A stretch of 45,937 bases of DNA from Jannaschia seosinensis (GCF_001408515.1 NZ_CYPR01000240.1:1-45937), one strand, 5' to 3'. Counted from the first letter of the stretch, positions 32,346 to 41,279 are shown. Notes: generated by a model from the sequence alone, not told the origin. Made by a program: numbers and translations.

Positions 32346-32365
32346 GCGAGGGGCTGGCCCCTCGC
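32346..32365 (-). terminator. Strong hairpin directly after the nucleoside hydrolase stop
   Basis: Perfect 9-bp inverted repeat GCGAGGGGC-TG-GCCCCTCGC beginning at the base after the TAA of the nucleoside hydrolase gene. A TTTTT run occurs further downstream (complement of about 32329-32333), separated by a GC-rich spacer. It lies in the selO leader and could terminate transcription between the two genes. Confidence 0.6.
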
Positions 32366-33301
32366 TTACTTCAGCCGGGCAATCCGCTCCGTCAGAAGCG
32401 AAAAGAACCCGTCGGCATCGACGTCCCCGATGAACAACGCATTGGGAGCCCGATCGGTTACGCCCCACCAATCGGCAACGGTCATGCCGCGGGTCAATGG
32501 CGAGTCGACTTCGATCTCGACGTTGATCTCCCGCCCGGAAAACAGGTCCGGGCGCAGAAGCCACGCGATCACGCTGGGGTCGTGGAGCGGGGCACCTTCC
32601 GATCCGTATTTCTCCTTGTCGAAGCGCTCGAAAAAGCCGGTCCAGCCTGCGACCACCTCACCCACGCGCCCGGCGCGGCGGAAGGCGGCGTTTCGCGCCT
32701 GCGTCGTCAGCACCTTGTGCGTCACGTCCAGCGGCAGGACCGTCAGCGGCACGCCGGAGCGAAACACCGTCTGCGCGGCCTCGGGGTCGACGTAGATGTT
32801 GAACTCCGCCGCGGGGGTGATGTTGCCGACCTCGAAGTAGGCGCCGCCCATCAGGACGATCCGCGCGATGCGGGGCGCGATGTCGGGTGCGCGGGTCAAC
32901 GCGGTGGCGATGTTCGTGAGCGGCCCGAGGGGGCAGAGCGTCACCGATCCTTCCGGCTCCGCGCGTATGGTCTCGATGATCCAGTCAACGGCGTGGCCGT
33001 CGGCCAGTGGCGTCACGGGGTCGGGAAGGTCCGCGCCGTCGAGGCCGGTCTTCCCGTGCACATGCTCCGCCGTGACCAGATCACGCGCGAGCGGGCGATC
33101 GCAGCCGGCTCGGACGGGTACGTCGCTTCTGCCCGCGAGTTCGCAGACCTTGAGTGCGTTGCTGGCCGTCAGGTCCAGCGGAACGTTGCCCGCGACGGCC
33201 GTGATGCCGAGAACCTCCAGCTCCGGCGAGGCGAGGGCGAGCAGGATGCCCACGGCGTCGTCCTGGCCTGGATCGGTGTCGATGATGATTTTCTGTGTCA
33301 T
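32366..33301 (-). CDS. Inosine-uridine preferring nucleoside hydrolase
   Basis: A 311-residue ribonucleoside hydrolase that splits nucleosides into base and ribose. The N-terminal calcium-binding aspartate cluster [12 protein letters not shown] is at residues 5-16. Later conserved segments are [14 protein letters not shown] near 125, [20 protein letters not shown] near 150 and LDVTHKVL near 200, and [10 protein letters not shown] near 247 carries the catalytic histidine/aspartate pair. No signal peptide, so it acts in the cytoplasm on salvaged nucleosides. Start ATG 33301 (no clear ribosome site). Its stop abuts the hairpin in the selO leader. Substrate preference (pyrimidine or purine) not resolved. 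Confidence 0.92.
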   Translation of the reverse strand: MTQKIIIDTDPGQDDAVGILLALASPELEVLGITAVAGNVPLDLTASNALKVCELAGRSDVPVRAGCDRPLARDLVTAEHVHGKTGLDGADLPDPVTPLADGHAVDWIIETIRAEPEGSVTLCPLGPLTNIATALTRAPDIAPRIARIVLMGGAYFEVGNITPAAEFNIYVDPEAAQTVFRSGVPLTVLPLDVTHKVLTTQARNAAFRRAGRVGEVVAGWTGFFERFDKEKYGSEGAPLHDPSVIAWLLRPDLFSGREINVEIEVDSPLTRGMTVADWWGVTDRAPNALFIGDVDADGFFSLLTERIARLK

Positions 33302-33524
33302 GGTGCACAAGAGAGCGGCACGCCTGAAAATGTCCAGAGCACGGGGTGTTTCGCGGTGGCGATTTCCGTCACGTTTGTTCAGACTGAGATGTCATTTGCG
33401 GGAAGAGGATGACGCGTGACGGACGGGCTACTCCATAGCAGGCTCTGTCGTTTGGAGGCGCGTCTGGGTATTCGGATCCTCGGCACAACTTCCTGCGTGT
33501 TGGGGTCGAACATCGCGTGAAGCT
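33302..33524. other. Intergenic region without a recognisable gene
   Basis: Between the nucleoside hydrolase start and the metallophosphoesterase stop. A leftward 44-codon frame (MFDPNTQEVVPRIRIPRR...) is open here but has no ribosome site and no family I recognise; I treat it as non-coding. Confidence 0.4.
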
Positions 33525-34319
33525 TCAGGACGTCGCCTGCCACGCGCCGTCGATCTTCTCGAAATCGGCGGATTGGCCGGGGGCGAACTCGATCTGGCCT
33601 TCGCCCGCGATCCATTGTTCCACCTTCACCTTTCCGTCCTCGATCGACAGAAGGTTGAAATCGTTGGGCTGCCCCCGAAGCCGGGTGGACAGGCCCGTCC
33701 CGGCCTGAACGAAAAGAACGCCGGCCTGTGTCGCAAAGGGGCGGGCGTGCCACGTGTGCAGGTGTCCGGACAGGACAACATCGGCACCGCATTCGCCGAG
33801 ACGCGTCAGCGCGCGGTCCGCGCCGCGCATCAGACGCTTCTCGACGTCGGAGCCATGTTCCAGCGGATGGTGCAGCATCGCGATCTGCGTCCGCGCGGGT
33901 TCGTCGTCCGTGAACCCGTTGCAGACCCGGCGTATTGTGTGGCGCCCGATGCGCCCGCGCTGCCATGACCAGCGGTTGACGGTATTGATCCCAACCACCG
34001 CGACCTCCTCATCCTCCCAGGATGGCTCAAGTTCGGGATGGATGTATTTCCGATATCGCGCCCAAGGGTACAGGAAGCGGATGAACAGGTTGTCCAGCGG
34101 TGTGTCGTGGTTGCCCGGGACGGAGAGAACCGGTGGCTGCAACTGGGCCAGGAACGCGCGTGCGGCGCGGTACTGACCCAGACGGGCCCGCTGGGTGAAG
34201 TCGCCGGAGATCGCCACCAGATCGGGGGCGAGGCCGTTGATCGTTCGGATCAGCGGGCGGAGCAGGTCCGGACGGTCGCGCCCGAAGTGGAGATCGGAGA
34301 TGTGGAGGACACGCCGCAT
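33525..34319 (-). CDS. Calcineurin-like metallophosphoesterase
   Basis: A 264-residue metallophosphoesterase with the full five-motif metal site: HISDLHFG (D9, H11), ISGDFTQ (D40), VPGNHDTPL (N70-H71-D72), MLHHPLEHGSD (about residue 148) and SGHLHTWHARP (about 187). Family members hydrolyse phosphodiesters or monoesters such as cyclic nucleotides with two metal ions. Lacks a signal peptide. Its stop shares one base with the start of... the reverse arrangement applies: the lipid-kinase-like gene begins upstream at 35257 and ends at 34319, and its TGA overlaps this gene's ATG by one base, so this gene is the downstream member of a coupled pair. Substrate unknown; a cyclic-nucleotide phosphodiesterase (CpdA type) is one possibility. 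Confidence 0.88.
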   Translation of the reverse strand: MRRVLHISDLHFGRDRPDLLRPLIRTINGLAPDLVAISGDFTQRARLGQYRAARAFLAQLQPPVLSVPGNHDTPLDNLFIRFLYPWARYRKYIHPELEPSWEDEEVAVVGINTVNRWSWQRGRIGRHTIRRVCNGFTDDEPARTQIAMLHHPLEHGSDVEKRLMRGADRALTRLGECGADVVLSGHLHTWHARPFATQAGVLFVQAGTGLSTRLRGQPNDFNLLSIEDGKVKVEQWIAGEGQIEFAPGQSADFEKIDGAWQATS

Positions 34320-35257
34320 CAGGTGCCCTCCGGCGGTGCGATCACGCGGAGCGCCTTGGACAGGACCCGGAAGCGGAAGGGGGAGGACATCTTTTCCCGC
34401 TCACCGTCGCGGGCCACCACGCGGCGTCTGCTCTGGGTTTCGATATCGATGACCTCTCCGGTGAAATACTCGAAATCGCGGCCCTCCTTCATCGACCCCC
34501 AGGCGAGGCGGATGGCCATCCGGAACAGCCCCCAGCGGGACGAATCCGGTGCGAGGAAAAGCGCGAAACGTTCGGCGCGGACATCGTCGCTGCCCTTCAG
34601 GCCGAAGAGGTCGAGCTGGTAGGCGCTCCGCGCGACGAAGGCGAGGGGCGTCTTCTTGCGGACCACGCGCCCATCGACCGATACGACCAGCGACAGGGGC
34701 CGGTGGAAGCGGGTGAAGGTTGCGATCACCGACCAGTGGGCCGCCAGCCGCGATCGGCCCCAACGACGGTAGGTGCCTTCACGCTGCGTCAGGATCGCGG
34801 GATAGAGGCCGAGGCTCGCATTGTTGAGAAAGAGGCGGTCGTTGACCTCGCCCACGCTGATCTCTCGCGTTTGTCCGGTGGCGATAAGGTCGATGCCTTC
34901 GTCGATCTCCTCGGGCAGGTTCAGGCCGCGGGCGAAGAAATTGAACGTTCCGCGGGGCAGGATCCCCAAGGTGCAGCCATGACGCAAGGCCGCTTCGGCA
35001 ATTGCGCCGATGGTGCCGTCGCCGCCGGCGGCGACGATCGTGTCGTATTCCACGGCCGCGCGATCCGCTTCGGCCGAGATGTCGCGGCCCTTGGAGATCT
35101 CGCGCAGGACGAAGCGGCCGGGATAACGCGCCATCGCTGCCTCGATCTGCGCACGGGGATTGCCGTTGCGCTTGCCCGATCCGGGATTGAGCAGGATGCA
35201 CGCGGGAGGCGGCGACGCCTCGGTGTCGTCTTCGGTGTTCGCTCCGCGCATTTTCAT
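34319..35257 (-). CDS. Diacylglycerol kinase-family lipid kinase (YegS-like)
   Basis: A 312-residue NAD/diacylglycerol-kinase fold protein. Visible are ILLNPGSGKRNG near residue 21, the catalytic loop VAAGGDGTIGAIAEAA near 74 and GILPRGTFNFFARGLNLP near 98, followed by LFLNNASLGLYPAIL near 143, all diagnostic of the YegS/BmrU group that phosphorylates lipids with ATP. A charged 15-residue N-terminal tail precedes the domain. The stop TGA overlaps the metallophosphoesterase ATG by one base, indicating coupled translation. The substrate lipid is not known. Confidence 0.87.
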   Translation of the reverse strand: MKMRGANTEDDTEASPPPACILLNPGSGKRNGNPRAQIEAAMARYPGRFVLREISKGRDISAEADRAAVEYDTIVAAGGDGTIGAIAEAALRHGCTLGILPRGTFNFFARGLNLPEEIDEGIDLIATGQTREISVGEVNDRLFLNNASLGLYPAILTQREGTYRRWGRSRLAAHWSVIATFTRFHRPLSLVVSVDGRVVRKKTPLAFVARSAYQLDLFGLKGSDDVRAERFALFLAPDSSRWGLFRMAIRLAWGSMKEGRDFEYFTGEVIDIETQSRRRVVARDGEREKMSSPFRFRVLSKALRVIAPPEGT

Positions 35258-35376
35258 CCTGCTCCAGAAAACTCGACGGAGGAAACGCGCGGCGGCGGTT
35301 TTCGTTCGATCCCTCGTGTTTCGGGTTCATCGCCGATCCCGCGGGGTTTGTACATCATCGCCGCATCATCGACCTC

Positions 35377-35398
35377 GGGGCCGCCACGGCCCGGCCCC
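35377..35398 (-). terminator. Hairpin downstream of cysA
   Basis: Minus-strand GGGGCCG/CGGCCCC arms (35392-35398 and 35377-35383) with an 8-base loop, about 10 bases beyond the cysA stop. No T-run, so possibly a Rho-assisted or mRNA-stabilising structure at the operon end. Confidence 0.4.
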
Positions 35399-35406
35399 GT
35401 GCGCGG

Positions 35407-36129
35407 CTAGCCCGCGGCGATGAATTGCCGGACGAAGTCGCTTGCCGGGTTTTGTTGCAGCTCCTCCCGGGTGCCGACCTGTTCGATCAGGCCGCCATTC
35501 ATGACGGCGACGCGATCCGCAATTTCGAAGGCTTCGGATTGGTCGTGGGTGACGAGGAGTGCGGTCACGCCCACCTTCCGCTGCAGATCGCGAACGGAGC
35601 CGCGCAGGCTGCGCCTGACCTGCGCGTCGAGGGCGGAAAAGGGTTCGTCCAGGAGGAGGAGCCGGGGGGAAATGGCCAGCGCACGCGCCATCGCGACGCG
35701 CTGCTGCTGGCCGCCGGAAAGCTGCGCGGGGTATCGGTCGGCGAGTTCCGGCATCTCGATCAGGTCGAGCAACTCGCACACCCGGGTGCGGCGCTCGGCC
35801 TTCGATGGACGATCTCTGCCGCGCATGATCCTGAGGCCGAAGGCGATATTGTCGGCGACGCTCATGTGCCGGAAGAGGGCATAGCTTTGGAACACCATGC
35901 CGAAACGGCGCGCGCCGGCGGGTTTGTGGGTGATGTCGGTGCCATCCAGCAGCAGCTTGCCGCCGTCGGGCTGCGTCAGGCCAGCGATCAGGTTCAGAAG
36001 CGTCGTCTTGCCGGAGCCGGACGGGCCCAGCAGGGCGAGGAACTCGCCGTCGCGGACGTTCAGCGAGACGTCCCTGAGAACGGCGGCGCCGTCGAAGGTC
36101 TTCGTGATCCGGTCGATCTCGAGGCTCAT
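35407..36129 (-). CDS. cysA: Sulfate/thiosulfate ABC transporter ATP-binding protein
   Basis: A 240-residue ABC ATPase: Walker A GPSGSGKTT (35-43), Q-loop VFQSYALF (79-86), signature LSGGQQQR (137-144), Walker B LLLLDEPFSALDAQ (157-170) and switch histidine in LLVTHDQSEA. It is about 100 residues shorter than E. coli CysA because the C-terminal regulatory TOBE-like domain is missing; the protein ends soon after the ATPase core (ASDFVRQFIAAG). The ATG at 36129 overlaps the cysW stop by four bases. It is the last gene of sbp-cysT-cysW-cysA. Identity as the sulfate ATPase comes mainly from its neighbours. Confidence 0.85.
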   Translation of the reverse strand: MSLEIDRITKTFDGAAVLRDVSLNVRDGEFLALLGPSGSGKTTLLNLIAGLTQPDGGKLLLDGTDITHKPAGARRFGMVFQSYALFRHMSVADNIAFGLRIMRGRDRPSKAERRTRVCELLDLIEMPELADRYPAQLSGGQQQRVAMARALAISPRLLLLDEPFSALDAQVRRSLRGSVRDLQRKVGVTALLVTHDQSEAFEIADRVAVMNGGLIEQVGTREELQQNPASDFVRQFIAAG

Positions 36130-36929
36130 GGCTTTGCCCCCGTGGCGGGATGGGTGATGGAGATGAGGGCCCGCAGCACGAGTGTCAGCAGGGCCAGAAG
36201 CGCGAGGACGGTCGCGGCTGCGAACGCGCCCGTCGTGTTGTAGTCGTTGTAGAGAAGCTCGATCTGGAGAGGCAGCGTCATCGTCTGGCCCCGGATCGCG
36301 CCTGAGACCACGCTGACCGCGCCGAATTCGCCGATGGCACGCGCGGTGGCGAGGATGGCGCCGTAGACCAGCGCCCAAGTGATGTTGGGAAAGGTCACCA
36401 AGCGGAAAATCTGCCAGCCATTCGCACCGAGAGTCAGGGCCGCACGCTCCTCGTCTTCGCCAGCGACGGACAGGACCGGGAGCACCTCGCGCACCACGAA
36501 GGGGCAGGTGACGAAGAGCGAGACCAGAACGATGCCGGTCAGGTTGAACATGAGCTGGATGCCGTAGGGTTGCAGCGCGCTGCCGACCGGGCCGTAGGCA
36601 CCGTAAATCAGCAGGAAGCACAGGCCCGCCACGATCGGCGAGATCGCGAACGGGATCTCGATCACCACCAGAAGCGCGCGGCGGCCGGGAAAGCGGAACC
36701 GCGCGATCGCCCAAGCGGCGCAGAGACCGAAGACGATGTTCACGGGCAGGACGATCAGCGCGGTCAGGATCGTCAGGCGGATCGCGGCGAGCGTCTCCGG
36801 CTCGGTCACCGCCTGCGCCCAGACGGAGACGCCTTCGGCGAAGGCGCGCGTGAAGATCGCGGCCACCGGCAAAATGATCACGATCAGTGACAATAGCACG
36901 GCGAGGCCGATCAGGATTGGGCGGTTCAT
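36126..36929 (-). CDS. cysW: Sulfate ABC transporter permease CysW
   Basis: A 267-residue inner-membrane permease with six or more helices. The cytoplasmic EAA-type loop is ERAALTLGANGWQIFRLVTFPNI near residue 165-187. Conserved CysW phrases are IARFRFPGRRALLVVIEIPF near residue 95 and EIPFAISPIVAGLCFLL. GANGWQIF contacts CysA in known systems. The ATG overlaps the cysT stop (ATGA at 36926-36929) and the stop overlaps the cysA start. Together with CysT it forms the channel for sulfate or thiosulfate. Confidence 0.92.
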   Translation of the reverse strand: MNRPILIGLAVLLSLIVIILPVAAIFTRAFAEGVSVWAQAVTEPETLAAIRLTILTALIVLPVNIVFGLCAAWAIARFRFPGRRALLVVIEIPFAISPIVAGLCFLLIYGAYGPVGSALQPYGIQLMFNLTGIVLVSLFVTCPFVVREVLPVLSVAGEDEERAALTLGANGWQIFRLVTFPNITWALVYGAILATARAIGEFGAVSVVSGAIRGQTMTLPLQIELLYNDYNTTGAFAAATVLALLALLTLVLRALISITHPATGAKP

Positions 36930-37789
36930 GCGCCGCCCTCCAGCCTGCGGTAAAGCCGCGTCTGCGCGACATTGATCGCCACCAGCAGGACCAGCGACAG
37001 CGCCAGCATCGTACCGGCAATAGCGGAGGCGGCGGGATAGTCGAATTCGTCGAGGCGGATCACGATGAGCAGGGAGGCGACCTCGGTCTCGTAGGGCAGG
37101 TTGCCCGCGATGAAGATCACGGCACCGAACTCACCGAGGCTGCGCACGAAGCTGAGCCCCGTTCCGGTCAGGATGCCGGGCGAAAGCTGCGGAAGGGTGA
37201 TGCGCTGGAAGGTCTGCCAAGGCGAGGCGCCGAGCGTGGTGGCGGCGTCCTCCTCCCGTCTGTCGAGTTCCTCGATCAGGGGCTGGATGGCGCGCACGGC
37301 GAAGGGGATCGAGGTGAAGGCCATGGCGATGACGATGCCCCACCACGTATAGGCCACCTGCCAGTCGAGAGGTTCGAGAAGGCCGCCGATCCATCCGTCG
37401 CGCGCGTAGAGGGCGACGAGCGCGATGCCCGCCACCGAGGTCGGCAGCGCAAAGGGCAGGTCGACGAGCGCATCCAGAAAGGCACGTCCGGGAAAGCGGT
37501 AGCGCACCAGCACCCAAGCCAGCAGCAGGCCGAACGCTCCGTTGAACACGGTCGCCAGCAGCGCCGCGGAAATCGTGACCCGAAGCGCGGCGAGGGTGCG
37601 GGGGTCGCGCATGACGAAGAGGTAGTCGGACAGGTCGAGCTGCGCGAACTGCCACGCGAGGCCTGACAGCGGCAACAGGATGATCAGCGTCACGAATGTC
37701 ATCGTCACGCCCAGCGTCAGCCCCAGACCCGGAAGCGGGGACCGGCGCCGCCGCCGGAGGGCGTCCATCGTGGTCTGCAGGATCGGCAT
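36926..37789 (-). CDS. cysT: Sulfate ABC transporter permease CysT (CysU)
   Basis: A 287-residue permease, partner of CysW. Distinct features: a basic N-terminus (ALRRRRRSPLPG), helix 1 at about 25-45, VLVRYRFPGRAFLDALVDLP near residue 92, the LPTSVAGIALVALY helix and the EAA loop EEDAATTLGASPWQTFQRITLP near 190. It ends RLYRRLEGGA. The start at ATG 37789 has a weak ribosome site; the ATG seven codons later is possible. It is separated from the sbp stop by 89 bases that hold a good hairpin, and it overlaps cysW by four bases. Confidence 0.92.
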   Translation of the reverse strand: MPILQTTMDALRRRRRSPLPGLGLTLGVTMTFVTLIILLPLSGLAWQFAQLDLSDYLFVMRDPRTLAALRVTISAALLATVFNGAFGLLLAWVLVRYRFPGRAFLDALVDLPFALPTSVAGIALVALYARDGWIGGLLEPLDWQVAYTWWGIVIAMAFTSIPFAVRAIQPLIEELDRREEDAATTLGASPWQTFQRITLPQLSPGILTGTGLSFVRSLGEFGAVIFIAGNLPYETEVASLLIVIRLDEFDYPAASAIAGTMLALSLVLLVAINVAQTRLYRRLEGGA

Positions 37790-37821
37790 GTGGGCGGGCG
37801 GCTCCGGAAGGGGGCAAACGG

Positions 37822-37856
37822 AAAATCGCCGCGCCCCCGGATCGGGAGACGCGGCG
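37822..37856 (-). terminator. Hairpin with T-run between sbp and cysT
   Basis: Minus-strand CGCCGCG/CGCGGCG 7-bp outer arms (37850-37856 and 37827-37833) with an inner CCCG-ATC-CGGG stem and a TTTT run (complement of 37822-37825). It follows the sbp stop and precedes cysT, so it probably reduces read-through to keep the binding protein more abundant than the permease. Confidence 0.7.
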
Positions 37857-37878
37857 GGTCGGCGTGAGGGTCAGGCGA

Positions 37879-38862
37879 TCAATTCCGCAGAAGCTGATCC
37901 AACGTGCCGCCGGAGCCGAAATGCGTCTCCTGCGCCTCGGCCCAGGAGCCGAATTGCTCCTCCACGGTGAAAAGCCCCACTTCGGGGAATCGGTCGACAT
38001 TCGCCTCGACCACGGTCTCGTCATGGACGCGGTTGTTGAAGGAGACCAGGATTTCCTGGCCTTCGGTGGTGTAGAGGAAGTTCAGGTAGTCGCGCGCGAC
38101 ATCCTGGGTGCCGCGGCTTTCGGCCACGCGCTCCACCACGGCGACGGGAAACTCGGCCAGCAGCGAACGGTCGGGCACAACGGCCGCGTATCCCTCGGTC
38201 TGCTCCGAGATGTTCAGCGCCTCGGCCTCGAACGTGACGAGGACATCGCCGATGCCACGCTCAACGAAAGTGGTCGTGGCGCCACGGCCGCCCGTGTCGA
38301 ACACCTCCACGTTGTCGAGAAGGGCGTTCATGTATTGGCGGACACGCTCCTCGTCGCCGTCGAACTCGTCCATCGCCCAGGCCCAGGCCGCGAGGTAGGT
38401 GTAGCGCGCGTTGCCCGAGGTCTTGGGATTGGGGAAGATCACGCTGACATCTTCGCGCACAAGGTCGTCCCAGCCGTCGATGTTCTGCGGGTTGCCTTCG
38501 CGCACCATGAAGGCGGGCAGCGAGTAGTAGGGCGAGGCGTTGTTGGGAAACTGATCCTGCCAATCCTCGGCGACGAAGCCGGCATCGGCCAGAATCTCGA
38601 CGTCGAGAACCTGGTTGAACGTCACGAGGTCGGCCTGGAGGCCCTGCAGGATAGCGCGCGCCTGCTTGGACGATCCGGCATGGCTCTGGTTGATCGTGAG
38701 GTCGCCTTCGCCGTCCCATTGGCTGGTGAAGGCAGGATTGATCTCGGCGTAAAGTTCACGGGCGATGTCGTAGGACACGTTCAGGATTTCGGTGTCCTGC
38801 GCCTGGGCGCCTGCGACGCTGCCGACGGTGACGGTCGCGGCGAGTGCAAAGCTGCGGAACAT
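37879..38862 (-). CDS. sbp: Sulfate/thiosulfate-binding periplasmic protein
   Basis: A 327-residue periplasmic binding protein of the Sbp/CysP family. The signal peptide MFRSFALAATVTVGSVAGAQA precedes QDTEILNVSYDIARELY, and the ligand-binding loop NQSHAGSSKQARAIL lies near residue 68. DLVTFNQVLDVEILAD near 90, PNPKTSGNARYTYLAAWAWA near 160 (given as a segment) and GRGATTTFVERGIGDVLVTF are also diagnostic. I chose ATG 38862 because the peptide signal begins there; an ATG 14 codons upstream has no secretion signal. First gene of the sulfate uptake operon, with its own leader. Confidence 0.93.
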   Translation of the reverse strand: MFRSFALAATVTVGSVAGAQAQDTEILNVSYDIARELYAEINPAFTSQWDGEGDLTINQSHAGSSKQARAILQGLQADLVTFNQVLDVEILADAGFVAEDWQDQFPNNASPYYSLPAFMVREGNPQNIDGWDDLVREDVSVIFPNPKTSGNARYTYLAAWAWAMDEFDGDEERVRQYMNALLDNVEVFDTGGRGATTTFVERGIGDVLVTFEAEALNISEQTEGYAAVVPDRSLLAEFPVAVVERVAESRGTQDVARDYLNFLYTTEGQEILVSFNNRVHDETVVEANVDRFPEVGLFTVEEQFGSWAEAQETHFGSGGTLDQLLRN

Positions 38863-39218
38863 GGTTTTCTCCGTGTGTGCGAATTCGACGGGCATCTGGA
38901 ACATATGTCCCGCTGCGGCTAGTGGATACTCTGCAATCAGGGACAGTTTCTTGCCTGCTGGCGGATTTGGCGGACGCGCGTTCCGCCTTGCGCCGGAACA
39001 TGGAACGGCAGTCGGGTCACCACCGGCCGACGCAGCGGCATTTGTCGTTGCCTCCGTGATCTACTGGCCCAGTTCGGTCTTGGGCCCTGTGCCTGGACAT
39101 GCCGAAACGTTGTTCCGCGTGGCCTACAGTCGGGCCCTTTGACAAGTCTGGCGGCAGACATCAAAGCCGGCGGCTCTATCGTTCGCACCCGCGCATACCG
39201 CGCCTTTGAGGAGATCAG
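38863..39218. other. Intergenic region between divergent sbp and antiporter genes
   Basis: 356 bases holding the two divergent leaders and no convincing gene. The only notable motif is an imperfect palindrome GGAACATATGTCCC at 38898-38911, 36 bases upstream of the sbp start, with a perfect ACATATGT core. It may be an operator for sbp. Confidence 0.45.
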
Positions 39219-41018
39219 ATGGAATTCGCCACGGCGATCGCTGTCCTATGCGTGATATTCGGGGGCTTCGCCTCACAGTGGATCGCGTGGCGCGTCAATA
39301 TCCCCGCCATCGTCCTGCTCCTTGTTCTTGGCCTCGGCGTGGGGCCGGGGTTCGGTCTCATCGATCCGAGCGCCGTCTTCGGCGACACGCTTCAGCCATT
39401 GGTGAGCCTGGCGGTGGCAGTCGTGCTCTTCGAGGGCGGTATGGCACTTAATTACAAGGAGTTGCGCGAAACGGGCTCGGGGGTGCTCCGGCTAACACTG
39501 GCGGCCGTTCCGCTGAGCCTCGGGCTCGGGGCGCTGGCCGGATTTCTGATCACCGACATGAGCTTTGGCATCGCCATCCTGTTCGGAAGCATCCTGATCG
39601 TCACCGGGCCGACCGTCATCCTCCCGCTCCTTCGGCAGGCGCGTCTCAAGCCACGACCGGCCGCGTTCCTGAAGTGGGAGGGAATCGTCAACGATCCGGT
39701 CGGCGCGATGGTGGCGGCGGTCACCCTCGAGATCCTCGTGCTTCGACAGCATGCGGGCGCAGAGGTCGCGGACTTCTGGGGGACGTTGATCTTCGGCCTC
39801 GTCATCGGGGTCGCGCTGGGGGTCGGTGCGGCCTATCTGGTCTGGTATTCCTTCCGGAAGGATCTGGTACCCGAGTTCCTGAAATCGCCCATGATCCTGA
39901 CTCTGGTGCTGACGATCCATCCTTTCGCCAACATCATGCTTCACGAATCCGGGCTCGTGGCGGTCACCGTCTTCGGCGTGCTGCTCGCCAACATGAACGT
40001 GGCCGGAATGGGCGACCTGACGCGGATGAAGGAGGCGCTCGTCGTCATCATCGTCTCGGCGCTCTTCATCGTTCTGGCCTCGGATCTGGAGGTCGAGGTG
40101 CTGACCCGCCTGTCCCTGCCGCTGCTCGCGGTGACGGCGGCGATCGTCTTCATCGTCCGGCCGGTCACGATAATGCTGGTTACGATCGGGTCGGGCATGT
40201 TTCTGCGTGAGCGCTTGCTGGTTTCCTGGATCGGCCCCAGGGGGATCGTCGCCGCCGCGGTCGCCGGTTTGGCCGCGATCAAGCTCGATCCGGAGGTTTA
40301 CCCTTCCGTTGTGTTGCTCCAGCCGGCCGTCTTCTCGGTCATCGCGGCGACGGTGCTGCTTCACGGTTTTTCGCTGCGGCCGCTCGCGCGTCGGCTGGAC
40401 CTTGTGGCGACGCGCCGGCCCAGCATTCTGATCGTCGGCGCAAGCCCGTGGACAACGAACCTTGCGCAGCAGCTTCACAACAACGGCGTGCCGGTCACGC
40501 TTGCCGATACGTATGCCGAGGCTTTGGAGGATGCGAAGAAAGACGGTATCGATGTCCTTCGGGCCGAGGTTCTGGCCGAGAAGGGCGAGGAGGCGCTGCG
40601 GGAACGGGCGCATGACTACGTTCTCGCGGCGACGCCCGACGAGATCTACAACGCGCTCGTCTGCGCAAGCCTGAGCCCTGAAATAGGACGCGAACGTGTG
40701 CTGCAACTCGCCGCCGGCGACGGGCGGCTCCTCGACGAAAGCCGGGGCCTGAGCCGTGATCTGCGCGGCAAGATCTGGGCCGACGAGACGCTGAATTACC
40801 GGCAATTCGAGGAGCGCTTCGAGAAGGGCTGGAGGGTCGTGCCGATCGAGATCGACTCCGATCAGCTACCTGAAGATGGCTACGCATCCGAGACGGTGGT
40901 CCCGCTCATTCTCGTGCGGTCCGACGATTCTCTGGTGCTGTATTCTCCCGAAGGTACGAAGGCGCCGAATGTGGCGCAGGGCGACGTCCTGTTCGTATTC
41001 GAGGCGCCGACGGAGTGA
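39219..41018 (+). CDS. Monovalent cation:proton antiporter (CPA1) with C-terminal RCK domain
   Basis: A 599-residue inner-membrane antiporter exchanging Na+ or K+ for protons. About twelve hydrophobic segments lie between residues 5 and 390, including AVVLFEGGMALNYKELRETG (near 67, with the FEGG motif), KWEGIVNDPVGAM (near 153, with the conserved ND pair) and SWIGPRGIVAAAVAGLAA (near 335). Residues about 400-510 form a TrkA-N/RCK nucleotide-binding domain (ILIVGASPWTTNLAQQL). A further soluble C-terminal part follows. A GAGGAG ribosome site precedes the ATG. Likely role is pH and salt homeostasis with regulation by nucleotides. Ion specificity unknown. Single gene, rightward, divergent from sbp. 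Confidence 0.9.
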   Translation: MEFATAIAVLCVIFGGFASQWIAWRVNIPAIVLLLVLGLGVGPGFGLIDPSAVFGDTLQPLVSLAVAVVLFEGGMALNYKELRETGSGVLRLTLAAVPLSLGLGALAGFLITDMSFGIAILFGSILIVTGPTVILPLLRQARLKPRPAAFLKWEGIVNDPVGAMVAAVTLEILVLRQHAGAEVADFWGTLIFGLVIGVALGVGAAYLVWYSFRKDLVPEFLKSPMILTLVLTIHPFANIMLHESGLVAVTVFGVLLANMNVAGMGDLTRMKEALVVIIVSALFIVLASDLEVEVLTRLSLPLLAVTAAIVFIVRPVTIMLVTIGSGMFLRERLLVSWIGPRGIVAAAVAGLAAIKLDPEVYPSVVLLQPAVFSVIAATVLLHGFSLRPLARRLDLVATRRPSILIVGASPWTTNLAQQLHNNGVPVTLADTYAEALEDAKKDGIDVLRAEVLAEKGEEALRERAHDYVLAATPDEIYNALVCASLSPEIGRERVLQLAAGDGRLLDESRGLSRDLRGKIWADETLNYRQFEERFEKGWRVVPIEIDSDQLPEDGYASETVVPLILVRSDDSLVLYSPEGTKAPNVAQGDVLFVFEAPTE

Positions 41019-41279
41019 GTTATGTTCGACCGTGCCGGGACGTCGCCCGGAGACGGCGCGGGCCTTGTCAGAAACGGGCTAGCGGGCTGAACGGGTAGCG
41101 CGTCTCACCACAGGCGGATGGCAGGCGGCGTCGGTCGTCGTTGGAGAAGCGCAATCCGTCGGGATCAAACCCGCACATTCGGAGACTTTCACGCGCCTCG
41201 CCGGGTCTGCTCCAGGGTCGGGACGGGAAGGGGGAACCAACCTCTGCTTCGCCCGTTCGTCGGTGAGCAAGGAGATTGA

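Noticed and set aside
33391-33513. Leftward frame MFDPNTQEVVPRIRIPRR...
   Set aside because: No ribosome site, no recognised family, overlaps expected leader of the nucleoside hydrolase gene.
41068-41178. Leftward short frame MCGFDPDGLRFSNDDRRR... between the antiporter and the 471-residue protein
   Set aside because: About 36 codons, no family or clear ribosome site; composition looks protein-like, but evidence is too thin to call a gene.
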